From the NCBI GenBank assembly GCA_023014485.1, contig JAJOZX010006156.1:1-64000 (forward strand): 64,000 bases of DNA, in the 5' to 3' direction. Below the pieces are notes generated by a model. The model had not been told where the DNA came from, did no database searches, and saw only the letters and a list, made by a program, of their open reading frames with translations. The position numbers and the translations under genes are program-made. Shown here in pieces: positions 21,216 to 31,811 of this stretch. Positions within the stretch are counted from its first letter, which is position 1, and every line of letters starts with the position of its first letter. Source of the stretch: Bathynomus jamesi (taxonomy: Eukaryota > Arthropoda > Malacostraca > Isopoda > Cirolanidae).

Positions 21216-21639
21216 ATATCAGTATAAATGCTGTTCTATGGTTACACCATTTTCATCAAGTTTGAAAAGCTTGATTCCAAATCTTGATCATTTAGATTTG
21301 ATATATTGATGAAAAATGAGCCTTCCTTTCCACAACAGACTCATCAGGCTTAGTTTTGTTTCTGAGAGAGGGAAGCCACACTAACTCTATGATGTGACAT
21401 CCTGACAGGTACTGTTTTTATCTTATATTAATTAAAGCTGTTGGGCATTCAAGTAGAAAAAGTTGCCATCAATCACTAGAGAGAAGACTAAAGTTACCAT
21501 AAGATGATAAACAAGTGAATATACAGAACGTGAGCTTGTTTGTAGGCAACAGAGTTTATGAATGATGCAGTCATTCACGCGTTCCTATCATCAACTTTTG
21601 ATGAATGATGAGGTCATTCATGCACAGTGAAAGGGTTAA

Positions 21640-22217
21640 TATTAACCAACAATTCTTTATACAGTCAAGGCCCAAAAATCTGTACAGTCTTGGATTTAAA
21701 GTAGCTGCCAAGATTTGAACACAAGTTTACAAATTTGGCCACTCCTAAATTCCATGCACTAATGCCACCATGTCAAAAAGACCAGGTTCTTAATTAATTT
21801 AGGATTGGAATTTAAAAATTACACTTAGGGGTTAGGATGAAGAAATTATACAAAAATAAATTTAAATTATATTTATAATGAAAACTAAGTTACTTAATTA
21901 AATGGGTATGACATCAGATATATAATTAAACTATAAGGACATTAACTTAAATGAAGGGTTAAAGTGACTAAATGAAATGGACAAAAAATAAATGACAAAG
22001 AAAATAAATGATACAGTATATATAACTATGAGCAGGAAAGCTTATTGCTCAAGTTAGGAATCTGGTGGATGCCGAGATGTATCCAATAGCCTCCAAGTGT
22101 CTCTCTCTTAGAGAATTATTAGCAAAACATTTTTTTCACTTTGCCGATGTGGTATCAGAGAGTACCAGCATTCAAGAAGAACCTTTTTAAGAATATGAAT
22201 TATGAATACAGGATATA
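21640..22217. other. AT-rich interval, no gene recognised
   Basis: Between the piggyBac TTAA and the mariner TA. No frame or RNA feature was found. Confidence 0.5.
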
Positions 22218-22219
22218 TA

Positions 22220-22791
22220 CCGCGTGTCCGAGAATTATCTGTACAATTTTTGGCTGTTATTAAAAGTCAACCATGAAGTGTAGAAATTCCAGTGTTGTCC
22301 CATTTTACAGAGAATCTCATTAAGTTTTTTCTGATACCACGTTTCGACAAGTTTTTTAGAAATGTACACGGGTGACAGACATTGATGATTTAAAAGCAAG
22401 AATCACAGCTGCTATTGAGCGAATTGATGTGGATATGCTGCAGCGTACATGGCAACATTTGGAGTATCGATTGGATGTTTTGTGAATCACTAATGGTGCA
22501 CATATCGAATGTTTGAACAACGTTACTTTAATAAAAGAAACTTTTGAAAATACAGATTCTAAATAATCTTGTTTAAGAATTTTACGTGTGTTATCAAGAA
22601 TTTTATTAAAAGATGAAATTGTACAGATAATGTTCGGACACACTGGAATTTCTAAAAAACTTGTCAAAACTTGGTATCAGAAAAAACTTAATGAGATTCT
22701 CTGTAAAATGGGACAACACTGGAATTTCTACACTTCATGGTTGACTTTTAATAATAGCCAAAAATTGTACAGATAATTCTCGGACACCCTG
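22220..22791. mobile_element. Mariner-derived element with ~150-bp inverted arms
   Basis: TA-flanked (22218-22219, 22792-22793). The right end CAGGGTGTCCGAGAATTATC and the left end CCGCGTGTCCGAGAATTATC are inverted and the similarity continues about 150 bp inwards. Between the arms lies the end of a mariner transposase. The CAGGGTGTCC end recurs at 3,929 and 29,934. Confidence 0.88.
22376..22530 (+). pseudogene. Mariner transposase C-terminus relic
   Basis: Reads VTDIDDLKARITAAIERIDV, DMLQRTWQHLEYRLDVL, a stop, then ITNGAHIE. This is the very end of mariner-family transposases (conserved WxxLEYRxDxxRxTxGAHIE, with CGA/CGT Arg changed to TGA). No DD34D catalytic motif remains, so this is a fossil tag of the parent. 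Confidence 0.85.
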
Positions 22792-22793
22792 TA

Positions 22794-24055
22794 TACTAAA
22801 ATTGAAGACATTAACATTACATAATTAAAAAAAAAAAAAAAAAAAAAAATCACAATAATACAAATATTAAAACATCAGCTTCTAAACAATATAATAAAAT
22901 AAAAGTTACAAGACAAGTCAGGCTGTACTCACCAGGAGGTAATGTATCTCTAACAGAAGTGAGGTTAGAGACAACTTGTCATACAAATCACATCACTTTT
23001 TAGGAAACGAATGTATGAACACATTCTGATCGTTTAAAAAGGTCAATGCAAGTGTAAATTGTAATTTTATAAGGAGCAATCCTAATCAAGAAGAGTAGGT
23101 ATCTTCTTGACACACCACTCTCAGTCATTATTTTCTGGCCTGTCATCTTGCCTTGCCTCTGTATTCCTGCAACCCCATGATTTTTAAAAATTTTGCTTAT
23201 TTACCCTAACAATGGCTTCCAAGAATAAATCAAGTGTTAGTAATGCTTGTAATACAGGTTGTCCCTCCCTTATCTGGATGATGGAAACTCCCATTATATA
23301 GGTCTAATTTAAGATTAGAGTTTCTTATTGTCTATCTAGAACATCCAGAATAAATTGTAAATAATTAGTTAAAATTTTTTGTTCAAGTCTAGAAATGGGA
23401 GGTTTAAAGTTGTTCTATTAAATCAAGTTATAAATAAAACTGAAAAACCTAAATTTCTAGTTTGCTTTCTATAAATCATTAAATATCAGTCATGGTACAT
23501 GATGGGGAGATCAGTTCCACATTTGATCATCACCGGGACTAAGACTAGATAAAGTGTCATACACTGGAATAAGGTTTACTAAGTCTAAATTTGGTAATAT
23601 TTTCAAGTCAAAGGGAATCCTTGAATTAATTTTCAGTACATAGGTCTTGCCTGTACTGTGTTTTTTATTCCTGTTCATTCTTGTTTATCCCAAGTCCTTT
23701 CTTTTCCTTTTTTGCTGCCTGAACACCATTTTTTCACACCCACTCCTTTAGTATTCCAGCCTACACAGTTTGCTTTCCATTGCTTGAATGCACTGTGGTG
23801 GTCTTGCTCTTCCTGCTTGACATTTTTGCAAATGGTCCTTGCTTGCTTGATGTCCAGTGCACTGCTTGAGAAAAGATTTTTGAGTACAGCTTCACCTCCT
23901 GCCTTCCAGTCAACTCACTTTGCATGTACTTCATGGTTGGCCAGTAGAACTAGATTCCTACCATAGGAAGAACTGTTCCAGAGTTAAATCCAGGTGGGTT
24001 CTCTAGTTTTCCCACAATAATATACATTAGATATGGATGTGCTATTTGACCAGCA
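22794..24055. other. No gene recognised; A-run at 22,823-22,849
   Basis: A homopolymer A run of about 25 follows the mariner. The rest is AT-rich. A 102-residue frame at 23,658-23,966 is composed of low-information Ser/Phe/Pro text and was not accepted as a gene. Confidence 0.5.
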
Positions 24056-24088
24056 CTGGCTAAATAGTCTCCCAGGCTATTTAGCCAG
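24056..24088. repeat. Short perfect hairpin
   Basis: CTGGCTAAATAG and CTATTTAGCCAG are perfect inverted arms around a 9-base loop, immediately before the mini-hAT at 24,098. Confidence 0.8.
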
Positions 24089-24097
24089 CAGTCCTGA

Positions 24098-24149
24098 CAG
24101 AGTTGGCAAAAACCCAACTGGTTTCTTACTGGGTTTTTGCCAACTCTTG
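24098..24149. mobile_element. 52-bp minimal hAT palindrome
   Basis: Left arm CAGAGTTGGCAAAAACCCA and right arm TGGGTTTTTGCCAACTCTTG pair with one mismatch. They are flanked by AGTCCTGA (24090-24097) and AGTCCTGT (24150-24157), an 8-bp duplication with one difference. The insert is little more than two terminal repeats. Confidence 0.78.
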
Positions 24150-24193
24150 AGTCCTGTGCACATATACTCTTTTTGTGAACTTTATATTGTTTT

Positions 24194-24428
24194 CAGGTAA
24201 TTATATGATTAGCAGCCTAAAATGAAATGATGCAACAACAACAACAACAACTAAAAACTAATGAAAATATTACCATACAACTTAAACAATTGTCAAGGTG
24301 TACAGTTGAAGTTGTGATATTTTCATTAGTTTTAATTATTGTTGTTGTTGTCACAGTATTTTAGTTTTAATTATTATTGTTGTTGTCACAGCATTTTATT
24401 TTAGGCTGCTAAATGGTATAATTACCTG
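24194..24428. repeat. Foldback element with GTT/AAC repeats
   Basis: CAGGTAATTATATGATTAGC near the left and GGTATAATTACCTG at the right are inverted. Inwards both arms carry GCAGCCTAAAAT, then (CAACAA)n opposite (GTTGTT)n and TAATGAAAATAT. A mid-sequence GTCAAGGTGTACAGTTGAAG is echoed in inverse at 24,549-24,580 and 28,010-28,035. Confidence 0.7.
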
Positions 24429-24614
24429 TTTTTAAAAATTTGCTATAATCTTCATCTACATTTACATTAATAATAAATAAATTTCTTAATTTTAAATTTG
24501 TTAACAATTTGTTTTAGGTTTTGAAGTTCTGTAATAATAGAATGCCTGGTGAGGTCAACTGTACACCCTTGACAATTGGTTAGGTATAGTATATCAAGAT
24601 ATATATAATATACA

Positions 24615-24906
24615 TTTTTTTTTTTTTTTTTTTTTTAGTTTGGGAAGAACCGATTCGCCTCTATTTAAAGGGCATATCTCAGCGGAAAAACAAAGAAAAA
24701 GTGAGAGGAAAGACAGAGGAAAAAGAAAGGGTGGAGGGGACAGTCAAAGTGGAAAAAGACCAAGGATGACAAGGACTGCAGGGTCGAGCCCCATCATCCT
24801 TGGGTGCTAGGGCCGGGAGGGCGCACGTGAAACCTCCAGGAACAAGCACGTACAAACGAGCACAAAGAGCACTCAAGAGCACGAGCTTAGAACCCCCTTG
24901 CGGGGA
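24615..24906 (-). mobile_element. Poly(A)-tailed retroposon-like insert, unidentified
   Basis: A T run (24615-24636) precedes about 270 bp of GC-richer sequence quite unlike its surroundings; read on the minus strand it is a body followed by a 22-base poly(A). A TA repeat follows at 24,908-24,990. The body contains GGGCTCGACCCTG, which loosely recalls a Pol III B box, but no matching A box at proper spacing was found. It could be a retroposed non-coding RNA or SINE. Confidence 0.5.
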
Positions 24907-24907
24907 T

Positions 24908-24924
24908 ATAATATACATATATAC

Positions 24925-24956
<32 letters not shown>

Positions 24957-24990
24957 CGGTATATAGGTATATATATATATATATATAATA
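24908..24990. repeat. TA microsatellite
   Basis: Interrupted (TA)n with CG and GG interruptions. Confidence 0.85.
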
Positions 24991-25143
24991 CCATACTTTA
25001 TGGGATAAATGGAGATACGTGAATGTGGCCATGTAAAGTCTCCCATTAATACTTAGCTATGTAGATTTTTTATTCATACATAAATGAATTTCCCTACCTA
25101 TATTGTCTATGAAATAAGAACATAAAATCATAAACAATGATAT

Positions 25144-25530
25144 TTACATATGATAAATGAAAATAGCACACATCTTTTCTTCACTTTTTTGGATGGTGTG
25201 TATGGTAGATTCATTCATGTGATACTCACGGCCAAGTGATGCTATGCTCATACCACCACGCAACTTATCTAGAATCTTTATTTTTTTGGCTGTCATAACT
25301 TTTCTTCTCTTCACTATCATTTGCAGATGTGTCAAATGGTACGTTTTGGTGCCATACTGCTGTCTAAGGGTAATAGCAAAACAATGGCAAAATACAACAA
25401 AAATAATCCAACACAACTTCATTGAACTTAACGCAGTAGTAGGACTGAAACAAAGGTTGATGCAAGGGGTGACGCAAGAGGGAGGGAGATGCGGGAGTGT
25501 TGGAGAAAACACTAGAGCATGCATTGGCAC
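25144..25530 (-). pseudogene. Tigger/pogo transposase N-terminal HTH fragment
   Basis: The last third of this minus-strand frame reads KRRKVMTAKKIKILDKLRGG and MSIASLGREYHMNESTIHTI before QKSEEKM. This is the CENP-B/jerky N-terminal helix-turn-helix that binds the Tigger terminal repeats. The first 70 residues are not homologous. A stop follows soon after, so only the DNA-binding domain remains. Not the missing N-terminus of the Tigger at 6,529, which is far away and on the other strand. Confidence 0.78.
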
Positions 25531-25910
25531 ACGTACAGTACTACTGTATTAAAGCATGTTTGGCAGACTGTGTATAATCAAATTTTCCACTTTTGGCAAA
25601 TACTTGTTCACATTTTTCAGTGTATAAGCAAATTTGCATTGGACACACACATTGGACAAGGGTTTACTATATTATTAATATTTTGTCCTAGCGCGGTCCA
25701 GTATAGTAATTAGATGGTTCAAATGCAATAATATTTATATCCTTAAATTACCATTTAAATTTTTTTTTTTGGTAAAATCACAATTTGAATTCTATATCCC
25801 TCAAACATACATAATTTTAAGAAATCTCAACACTGCTTAGATTTTGGGGCTTTGACTATATTACAGTACCAGTACATTTCTTTTAGGGTTATATTAAATA
25901 CAGGAAACAT

Positions 25911-26427
25911 TAATTGGTTAATTTCTATTCTGAATGGCAACCAGTACCTGTATATATGGACTCTGGTTTTATAGGTTTTTGAAGATGCTAAATACAATGG
26001 TGAGGTTCATTTTTGTCACTGCACTGAATAATAAATTGCACAAATGTTGCACTAGTTGGTGCACTGCGCTTCTTGTTTATGTGTATGTGGGCTCTGTTTC
26101 TTTATGCACATGCATGCATCCATTAATATAGTTGTGCAAGGGAGCATCTCATTTATAAAAAATCATGGCTTGTGAAGGTTAAGAGTAAATGTCCTATATA
26201 CTAATTGCTGAGGTGTTTAACAACAATAAAAAAGCATTAAAGATTTTTGAAGAGCATGGCGTAATCCCATCCTCAAAGTTGTGCCCATCCTGCAACAGTG
26301 GATGGGTTAGGTTAGGTTAGTTTTAGTTAGCGATAAAAATAAACCTCACGACTATTTAGTATCTCCTAAAACGACTTTCTATATACAACATTACTGGTTG
26401 CCATTCAGACTAGAAATTTACCAATTA
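25911..26427. repeat. Foldback (long-TIR) element about 517 bp
   Basis: TAATTGGTTAATTTCTATTC at the left pairs with the reverse complement of the right end (GGTAAATTTCTAGTCTGAAT). Both continue through TGAATGGCAACCAGTA to GTGAGGTTCATTTTT, about 110 bp of imperfect arms. The centre has no coding sequence. TTAGG repeats occur at 26,303-26,325. Confidence 0.75.
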
Positions 26428-26907
26428 CCCATATGATTTACATTTTCTATCAAGGGAAAATAAATCCTCCTTGTATTAATGTCAGTCAAACCTTTCATCC
26501 AACATCAAGAAATTAATTTCAGTTAAAACTATTGGTAAAATTCCAGACTTCATAATTACGAACTTAACCAACCTAAGGTAGCATATTAGGTTATTGACCT
26601 AAGTAGGACTATTAAGCTAGAATAAGAAAACTTTCGGATAATATGAGTTTCATCGCACTCAGAATATCAAAAGCAAAAATAATTATAAAATATTAAAGCG
26701 CAATTTTCTCATCATTTTCATATGTCACTATGCTCGCAGATGCGTCCTTACCAAATTATGTAGATTTGATTATTATGACATTTTTGCAGCATTTTCTTCC
26801 CACCCTTCCAATATTTGCTTGGTGATGTCATAAGAACATGATATATGAGCTAATCTTTTTAGGTTACTAGTTCCACTTCTGTTAGTTTTTCATAGATGTT
26901 GGTCGCA

Positions 26908-27144
26908 ATGACATGTGAAGGGTGCGAATATTATTTTGAGGATTTAATATACGAAGTGCATTCTAATGACTCCCGAGCAATAGAAATATTTACAAAACAC
27001 AATATTTTACCATCAACCCATAAGTGCAAATAGTGCGGAAACAAGTGCTCATTAGGAGAATCTCGCCATAGATTTCAGTGCAACGCGTATTCAAAAATTG
27101 CGAAAACTAAAAGATGCCAGCCTTGTGGATTTAGCGTGTCTCAG
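26908..27144 (+). pseudogene. Merlin/ISXO2-like N-terminal zinc-ribbon, copy 1
   Basis: Reads MTCEGCEYYFEDLIYEVHSN, then AIEIFTKHNILPSTHKCK, a stop, CGNKCSLGESRHRFQCN and CQPCGFSVSQ. Spaced CxxC pairs, with the phrase for an N-terminal IF.H.I preceding the second pair, resemble the zinc-ribbon before the DDE domain in Merlin (IS1016/ISXO2-like) transposases. A stop lies between the two Cys pairs. It ends at a GT-like boundary and no catalytic exon follows. The family call is tentative. Confidence 0.45.
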
Positions 27145-27227
27145 GTTAGGTAAGGTTGTTAGGTTAGGTTAATAGGGGGCCTACCAAAATACATTTTTCT
27201 AGTAATATTTGATGTTTTCCTTAGATT

Positions 27228-27330
27228 TTGACCTCCATTTCCCTTGAAAATTAGCCAAACTTCAAAGTACTATAACTTTGTTAGATCTCATTTCCGAGGG
27301 AAATGGAGGTCAGATTTGGGTTATTATTAG
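27228..27330. repeat. Small foldback
   Basis: TTTGACCTCCATTTCCCT and AGGGAAATGGAGGTCAGA are inverted around a 60-base loop. Outer parts (27,183-27,226 and 27,330-27,350) match 29,050-29,123 in inverse, so a larger disrupted element is involved. Confidence 0.65.
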
Positions 27331-27621
27331 TTTTTTGACCCAGTCACACCCAGCTATAACAGCAATATATATTGAATAACCAATCAAAACTGAATAAGAA
27401 AATATATCTTGTGCAAATTTGGATAAAATATATTTTTTTATTGAAATATATTTCCTATTTTTGGTGTTTTTTCAATATATATATATATATTGACTATTTG
27501 GTGAATATTTCTTATTTTTGGTGATTCTGGCTACTTCTACGTAATTCAATTTGTCCTGTTTTACAAGTAAATCATGTTTAGCAATTGTTCGTCTGTTCAG
27601 TTCAATTTTTTTGTGACTAGA

Positions 27622-27840
27622 AGTATGACATGTCAGTTATGCATATTTGATTTTGAAGACGTGATCCGCCATATTGCCCTCAATGAAGACAAGAGTTTAG
27701 ACCTTTTTTTCAATCACGGAATAATTAAGACATCCGTGACCTGCCCTAAATGCAATAGTGCTTGTATTTTAAGAAAAGACCAGGAGGTCTTTAGGTGCCA
27801 TAAAAAAAATCCTAAAAATAAATGTGTCATTTCAGTTTAA
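27622..27840 (+). pseudogene. Merlin/ISXO2-like N-terminal zinc-ribbon, copy 2
   Basis: MTCQLCIFDFEDVIRHIALN, LDLFFNHGIIKTSVTCPKCN and CILRKDQEVFRCHKKNPKNK: the same architecture as copy 1 but diverged at most residues, and free of stops for 73 residues. It is preceded in-frame by short non-homologous sequence. The catalytic domain is missing, so both are exon-1 remnants of related elements. Confidence 0.5.
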
Positions 27841-28106
27841 GGGCACGCGAAATTTAGCAGACTACCCATGCAAGGTTAGCACATGTTATTACATTATCAT
27901 TTATATAATTTAGGTCTCAGGGGTACAGGGGCGGAGCCCCCGTAAAGATCATGCATTACAAATTGATCGGTCCTAATGTTTTACGGACAGTTCAGTATGT
28001 GACACCAGTTAGGTCAACTGTATGCCCTTGATGATTGGTTAGGTTAAGTCATGATATTTTCATTTAAATTTGTTAGTTAACAAAAATGATGAGTGCAAAC
28101 TTTTCT

Positions 28107-28872
28107 GGGTTAATATGAGTTTTATCGCACTCAGAATATCAAAAGCAAATATAATTATAAAATATTAAAGCATAATTTTCTCATCATTTTTATATAAGTC
28201 ACTATGCTCGCAGATGCGTACTTAACAAATTATATACATTTGAATATTATGACATTTTTACTTTTTTTTTTCCCGCCCTTCCAATATTTTGATTGGTGAC
28301 ATCATGAGAACATGATATATGAGCTAGATTTTTTAAGTTCTTAGGCCTTTTAAGCTACTAGTCTACTTCTGTTAGATTTTGATAGATGTTTGTGGCGATG
28401 ACATGTGAACAGTGCGAATATTATTTTGAGGATTTAATATACTCTAGGCTAGGTTAGCCAGGGTTGGGTTAGGTTAGGTTAGGTTAATTAATACCAAAAT
28501 TAATTAACCTAACCTAACCCTGGCTAACCTAGCCTAGAGTATATTAATCCTCAAAATAATATTCGCACCGTTCACATGTCATCGCCACAAACATCTATCA
28601 AAATCTAACAGAAGTAGACTAGTAGCTTAAAAGGCCTAAGAACTTAAAAAATCTAGCTCATATATCATGTTCTCATGACGTCACCAATCAAAATATTGGA
28701 AGGGCGGGAAAAAAAAAAGCAAAATGTCATAATATTCAAATGTATATAATTTGTTAAGTACGCATCTGCGAGCATAGTGACTTATATGAAAATGATGAGA
28801 AAATTATGCTTTAATATTTTATAATTATATTTGCTTTTGATATTCTGAGTGCGATAAAACTCATATTAACCC
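28107..28872. repeat. 766-bp near-perfect palindrome from a Merlin-like element end
   Basis: Arms 28107-28485 and 28495-28872 are inverted copies with only a handful of differences. Each arm repeats the sequence found at 26,640-26,950, including the start of the zinc-ribbon exon (MTCEQCEYYFEDLIY at 28,398 reading inwards). The centre is TTAGGTTAGGTTAGG, a few bases, then CCTAACCTAACC. Confidence 0.92.
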
Positions 28873-29026
28873 TTTTCTGGTTAATTTTATGGTGTTTTGT
28901 ATTAAACTGCCATCTGTTTCCTGTGCAAATGCCTAGTTTTCAAGATAACAATATCTCAAAAACTACGCATTTGCACAGGAAACAGATGGCAGATTCGTGC
29001 AGAACACCTCAAAATTGACCAGAAAA
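28873..29026. mobile_element. MITE-like foldback abutting the palindrome
   Basis: TTTTCTGGTTAATTTTATGG at the left and CTCAAAATTGACCAGAAAA at the right are inverted. Inside, GCCATCTGTTTCCTGTGCAA and its complement form a second arm pair. It has inserted at the outer edge of the palindrome. Confidence 0.7.
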
Positions 29027-29139
29027 GTTTGCTCTCATTATAAAAAGAGACTGGGTCAAAAAATGAATAATTACCCAGATTTGAACAAATCACATCAAAT
29101 ACTACTAGAAAAATGTATTTTGGTGTGTGAAATGACTGA

Positions 29140-29931
29140 CTCTTTATACATAATTACCAAACTTTCTCCAAACTACATCTGGATCCTGTAATTCTACCAA
29201 ACTCTTGTCTAATGCATCAGGCACTAAAGTGTAATGGAAAAATCCTCATGCAATATGCTGGAAAATTTGAGTAGATTGTGCAGACTAGACACCTTCCTCT
29301 TTAGGGAACCACTCCTAAATTGTTAAATTAGCGCCCTACAAGTCTTATTACAGACGTCAACTACCAATAAAGTCTGAAACTGTTGGGAACTTCATATTCT
29401 AGCCCTAGGGAAGGGAGATATAATAATATAAATTAGGCCCAGCCATGAGCGTGTACTGAGGCAGTGGCCCATAATTCACTCCACAATCAACAGTAATTCA
29501 GACCCAAGTTCTAGCGTAGTTCGGATAGACCCACCATAACATATGCCCAAAAATTTCACACCCGCCATATTCCTATGGCATCTTTAAATCTAAACATTCA
29601 ATAGCCTAATTGGACCTAATTAACTATACGGTCCTGTCATGTTAGAAGAGAAAAAAAAACCTAGTCAGGAACTAGCCTAATTTAGGCCCATGGTCAAGTT
29701 CAAATTATTCGTAAAATCATAACTATGTCAGGCTTTCACAATTTGTAAGATAGCCTATTTAGTTGGCCACAAACTTTTGCCCAGGCCTAAGTTAACTTCG
29801 AACATCCATAAAACCTACCACGACAACAAAGCCAAGTTTACCAGCTCTCTATGATGAAAAGTAGCATGATTACTTGCAAAAGTAGCGTCATTTGAAAAAA
29901 GGCAGCCCAATGTAGCATGTACAGTTAAGAA
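29140..29931. other. Interval without recognised features
   Basis: About 0.8 kb with frequent TAGGCC words; no gene or repeat structure recognised. Confidence 0.5.
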
Positions 29932-29933
29932 TA

Positions 29934-30318
29934 CAGGGTGTCCCAAAAAAACTATATACTCTTTATAGCATCATATATTTTATAATTTAAAAAAACAACA
30001 ATATATTGTTATAGCAATTGCCAATGAAAGGTAAATTAGTAATCGAAGTGATCAAAATGTTATAGCGAGTTGTTTGCATATAAAATTTAATTAACTACGC
30101 CAAGTGCTCAAAATGTTCAAAATGCCGCCGGAGAACATTTTGAGCACTTGGCGTAGTTAGTTAAATTTTATATGCAGACAACTCGCTATAACATTTTGAT
30201 CACTTAGATTACTAATTTACCCTTCATTGGCAATTGCTATAACAATATATTGTTTTGTTTTTTTAAATTATAAAATATATGATGCTATAAAGAGTATATA
30301 ATTTTTTTGGACACCCTG
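29934..30318. mobile_element. Palindromic mariner MITE
   Basis: TA-flanked (29932-29933, 30319-30320), ends CAGGGTGTCC and GGACACCCTG. The two arms of about 190 bp pair almost perfectly, meeting at a few bases near 30,125 (AAAATGCCGCCGGAG). There is no coding content. Confidence 0.92.
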
Positions 30319-30878
30319 TATATGCAGTAAGAATATATGCAAATACAGTGTGTACAGTATATATAAAATAAAATGCAGTAAAAATATATGCAGATATATA
30401 TAAACTAATGTTACAAAACTTAAGACATATCAGTGCTTAGTGGACAATAAATAAAATAAAAGGTACTTATCTACATCGTATTTTGTAACTGTTTGAAAAT
30501 TTATAAAGTTCATAAACTTTTCTTCCTCTACTTCAGTTTTTTTTTCATATTCATATATAGCTGGGACATATTTCAGCCGTTTTCTTTTCGTCCAACTGAC
30601 ATAAAGTCAAGTCAAGTCAATTCACTTCGGAGCAGGTGCGTACCCAGGATTTGGTCAACGGGGTGACGTGTAAGTAACTAAAACAAAGGTGTGTATATAC
30701 CATACGAGTATGTATATACATAAACATTTACTAGAGCCGTATTCATGTATTAACAAAGCCTTATTTACAGCAAGTGTAAACTAAATTAGATAAATGAATA
30801 GATTTACCACACATTTTTCATGCGAAAAATACTGAGTCAAAAATGATAGTTACATTACTATGTGTGTACAGGCAGGAT

Positions 30879-31109
30879 TTAACATGAAAAATATTGAATA
30901 CTTGGGACACCAGAATTTGATGTCTTGATCTGTGTACTATTTACCACAGAAGATTGTTCAAAATTGTCAATTTGATTAAGTCTATATTTGGCAAATTTAC
31001 TCTGATTATCAGCTTCATTCATATTTGGATCAGTCTCATTTTTCTTTTGAAATAATGATGAAGATCCATGATGGCAGCTCATTTCACAATGCAGGGACAC
31101 AGTTGCCAA
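30879..31109 (-). pseudogene. Possible hAT transposase N-terminal fragment
   Basis: 76 residues with SSSLFQKKNETDPNMNEADN and QSKFAKYRLNQIDNFEQSS, ending at a stop. The polar, Asn/Ser-rich style resembles the N-terminal linker of ZMYM1-type hAT proteins, but no diagnostic motif is present. The assignment depends on its place inside the hAT at 30633-32458. Confidence 0.3.
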
Positions 31110-31811
31110 GTCGGCGGTTTTCTCGCCAAATTGGGCTGGTTTTAAGACTAATTGGTGTGTAAAAATCTACAGTCGCGGTTGGCGAATTTTTTACTTTTTA
31201 AATTCAGATAACGTCTTTTCTACTAATAGCCTTCAAACAGCGAATCAAACAATACTCTGAGTAGCTGTTGCGTGTAATATATCAATGTCGTAATTTACCA
31301 TTTACCCGTTTTTTGTATTTTTCTCAGCATGTTGAAAAAAACTCAATTGTATTTAATCATTTTATGTCTTTCTTTATTTAAACATTTTTTTTGCAGAAAT
31401 AAGAAACGCAATACAAACTATTTATAATATTTAACCTTTCATGTAACATATGTTTAACCGAAATAAATCTTTTATTACCTGTAGACAACAGAGATCAATG
31501 TACATAAACTGACAACAAAATATGTTCATGAAATATAAAACAAATAAAGTAATAAACTACACTTTGATCACACTTTGATATTGAAAATGATACGTAACAA
31601 AACCATTTATTTAACGTATTGTTCATGACAATAATTTATAATATTGCTATTACATTTGCATATGCATATAATACAACATATAACGTCTTATTAGGTGCCA
31701 TTAATAGTTAGCATTTATAGCCAGTAGGTTGTCCCCCCTTTGTAAAAAGTGGGGAGGGACATGTCCCCTGCGTCCCCTCCCCTCCCGCAATCGACGCCCA
31801 TGCTGTAAACT

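Larger units (their letters stand above)
18853..21635 (-). mobile_element. Decayed piggyBac element
   Basis: TTAA at 18849-18852 and 21636-21639 flank ends CCCTTTCACTGCG and, in reverse complement, CCCTTTCACTGTGCATG, a good 12-13-bp inverted repeat. Minus-strand transposase pieces lie inside. TA expansion and a segmental duplication (20,076-20,566) have separated them. Confidence 0.88.

Noticed and set aside
23658..23966. 102-residue frame
   Set aside because: Low-information composition, no domain, no splice or promoter support.
24679..25032. 117-residue minus-strand frame
   Set aside because: Runs through a TA microsatellite and the poly(A) retroposon; no protein similarity recognised.
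28455..28520. True telomere
   Set aside because: Only a few TTAGG units within a palindrome; an interstitial run, not a chromosome end.
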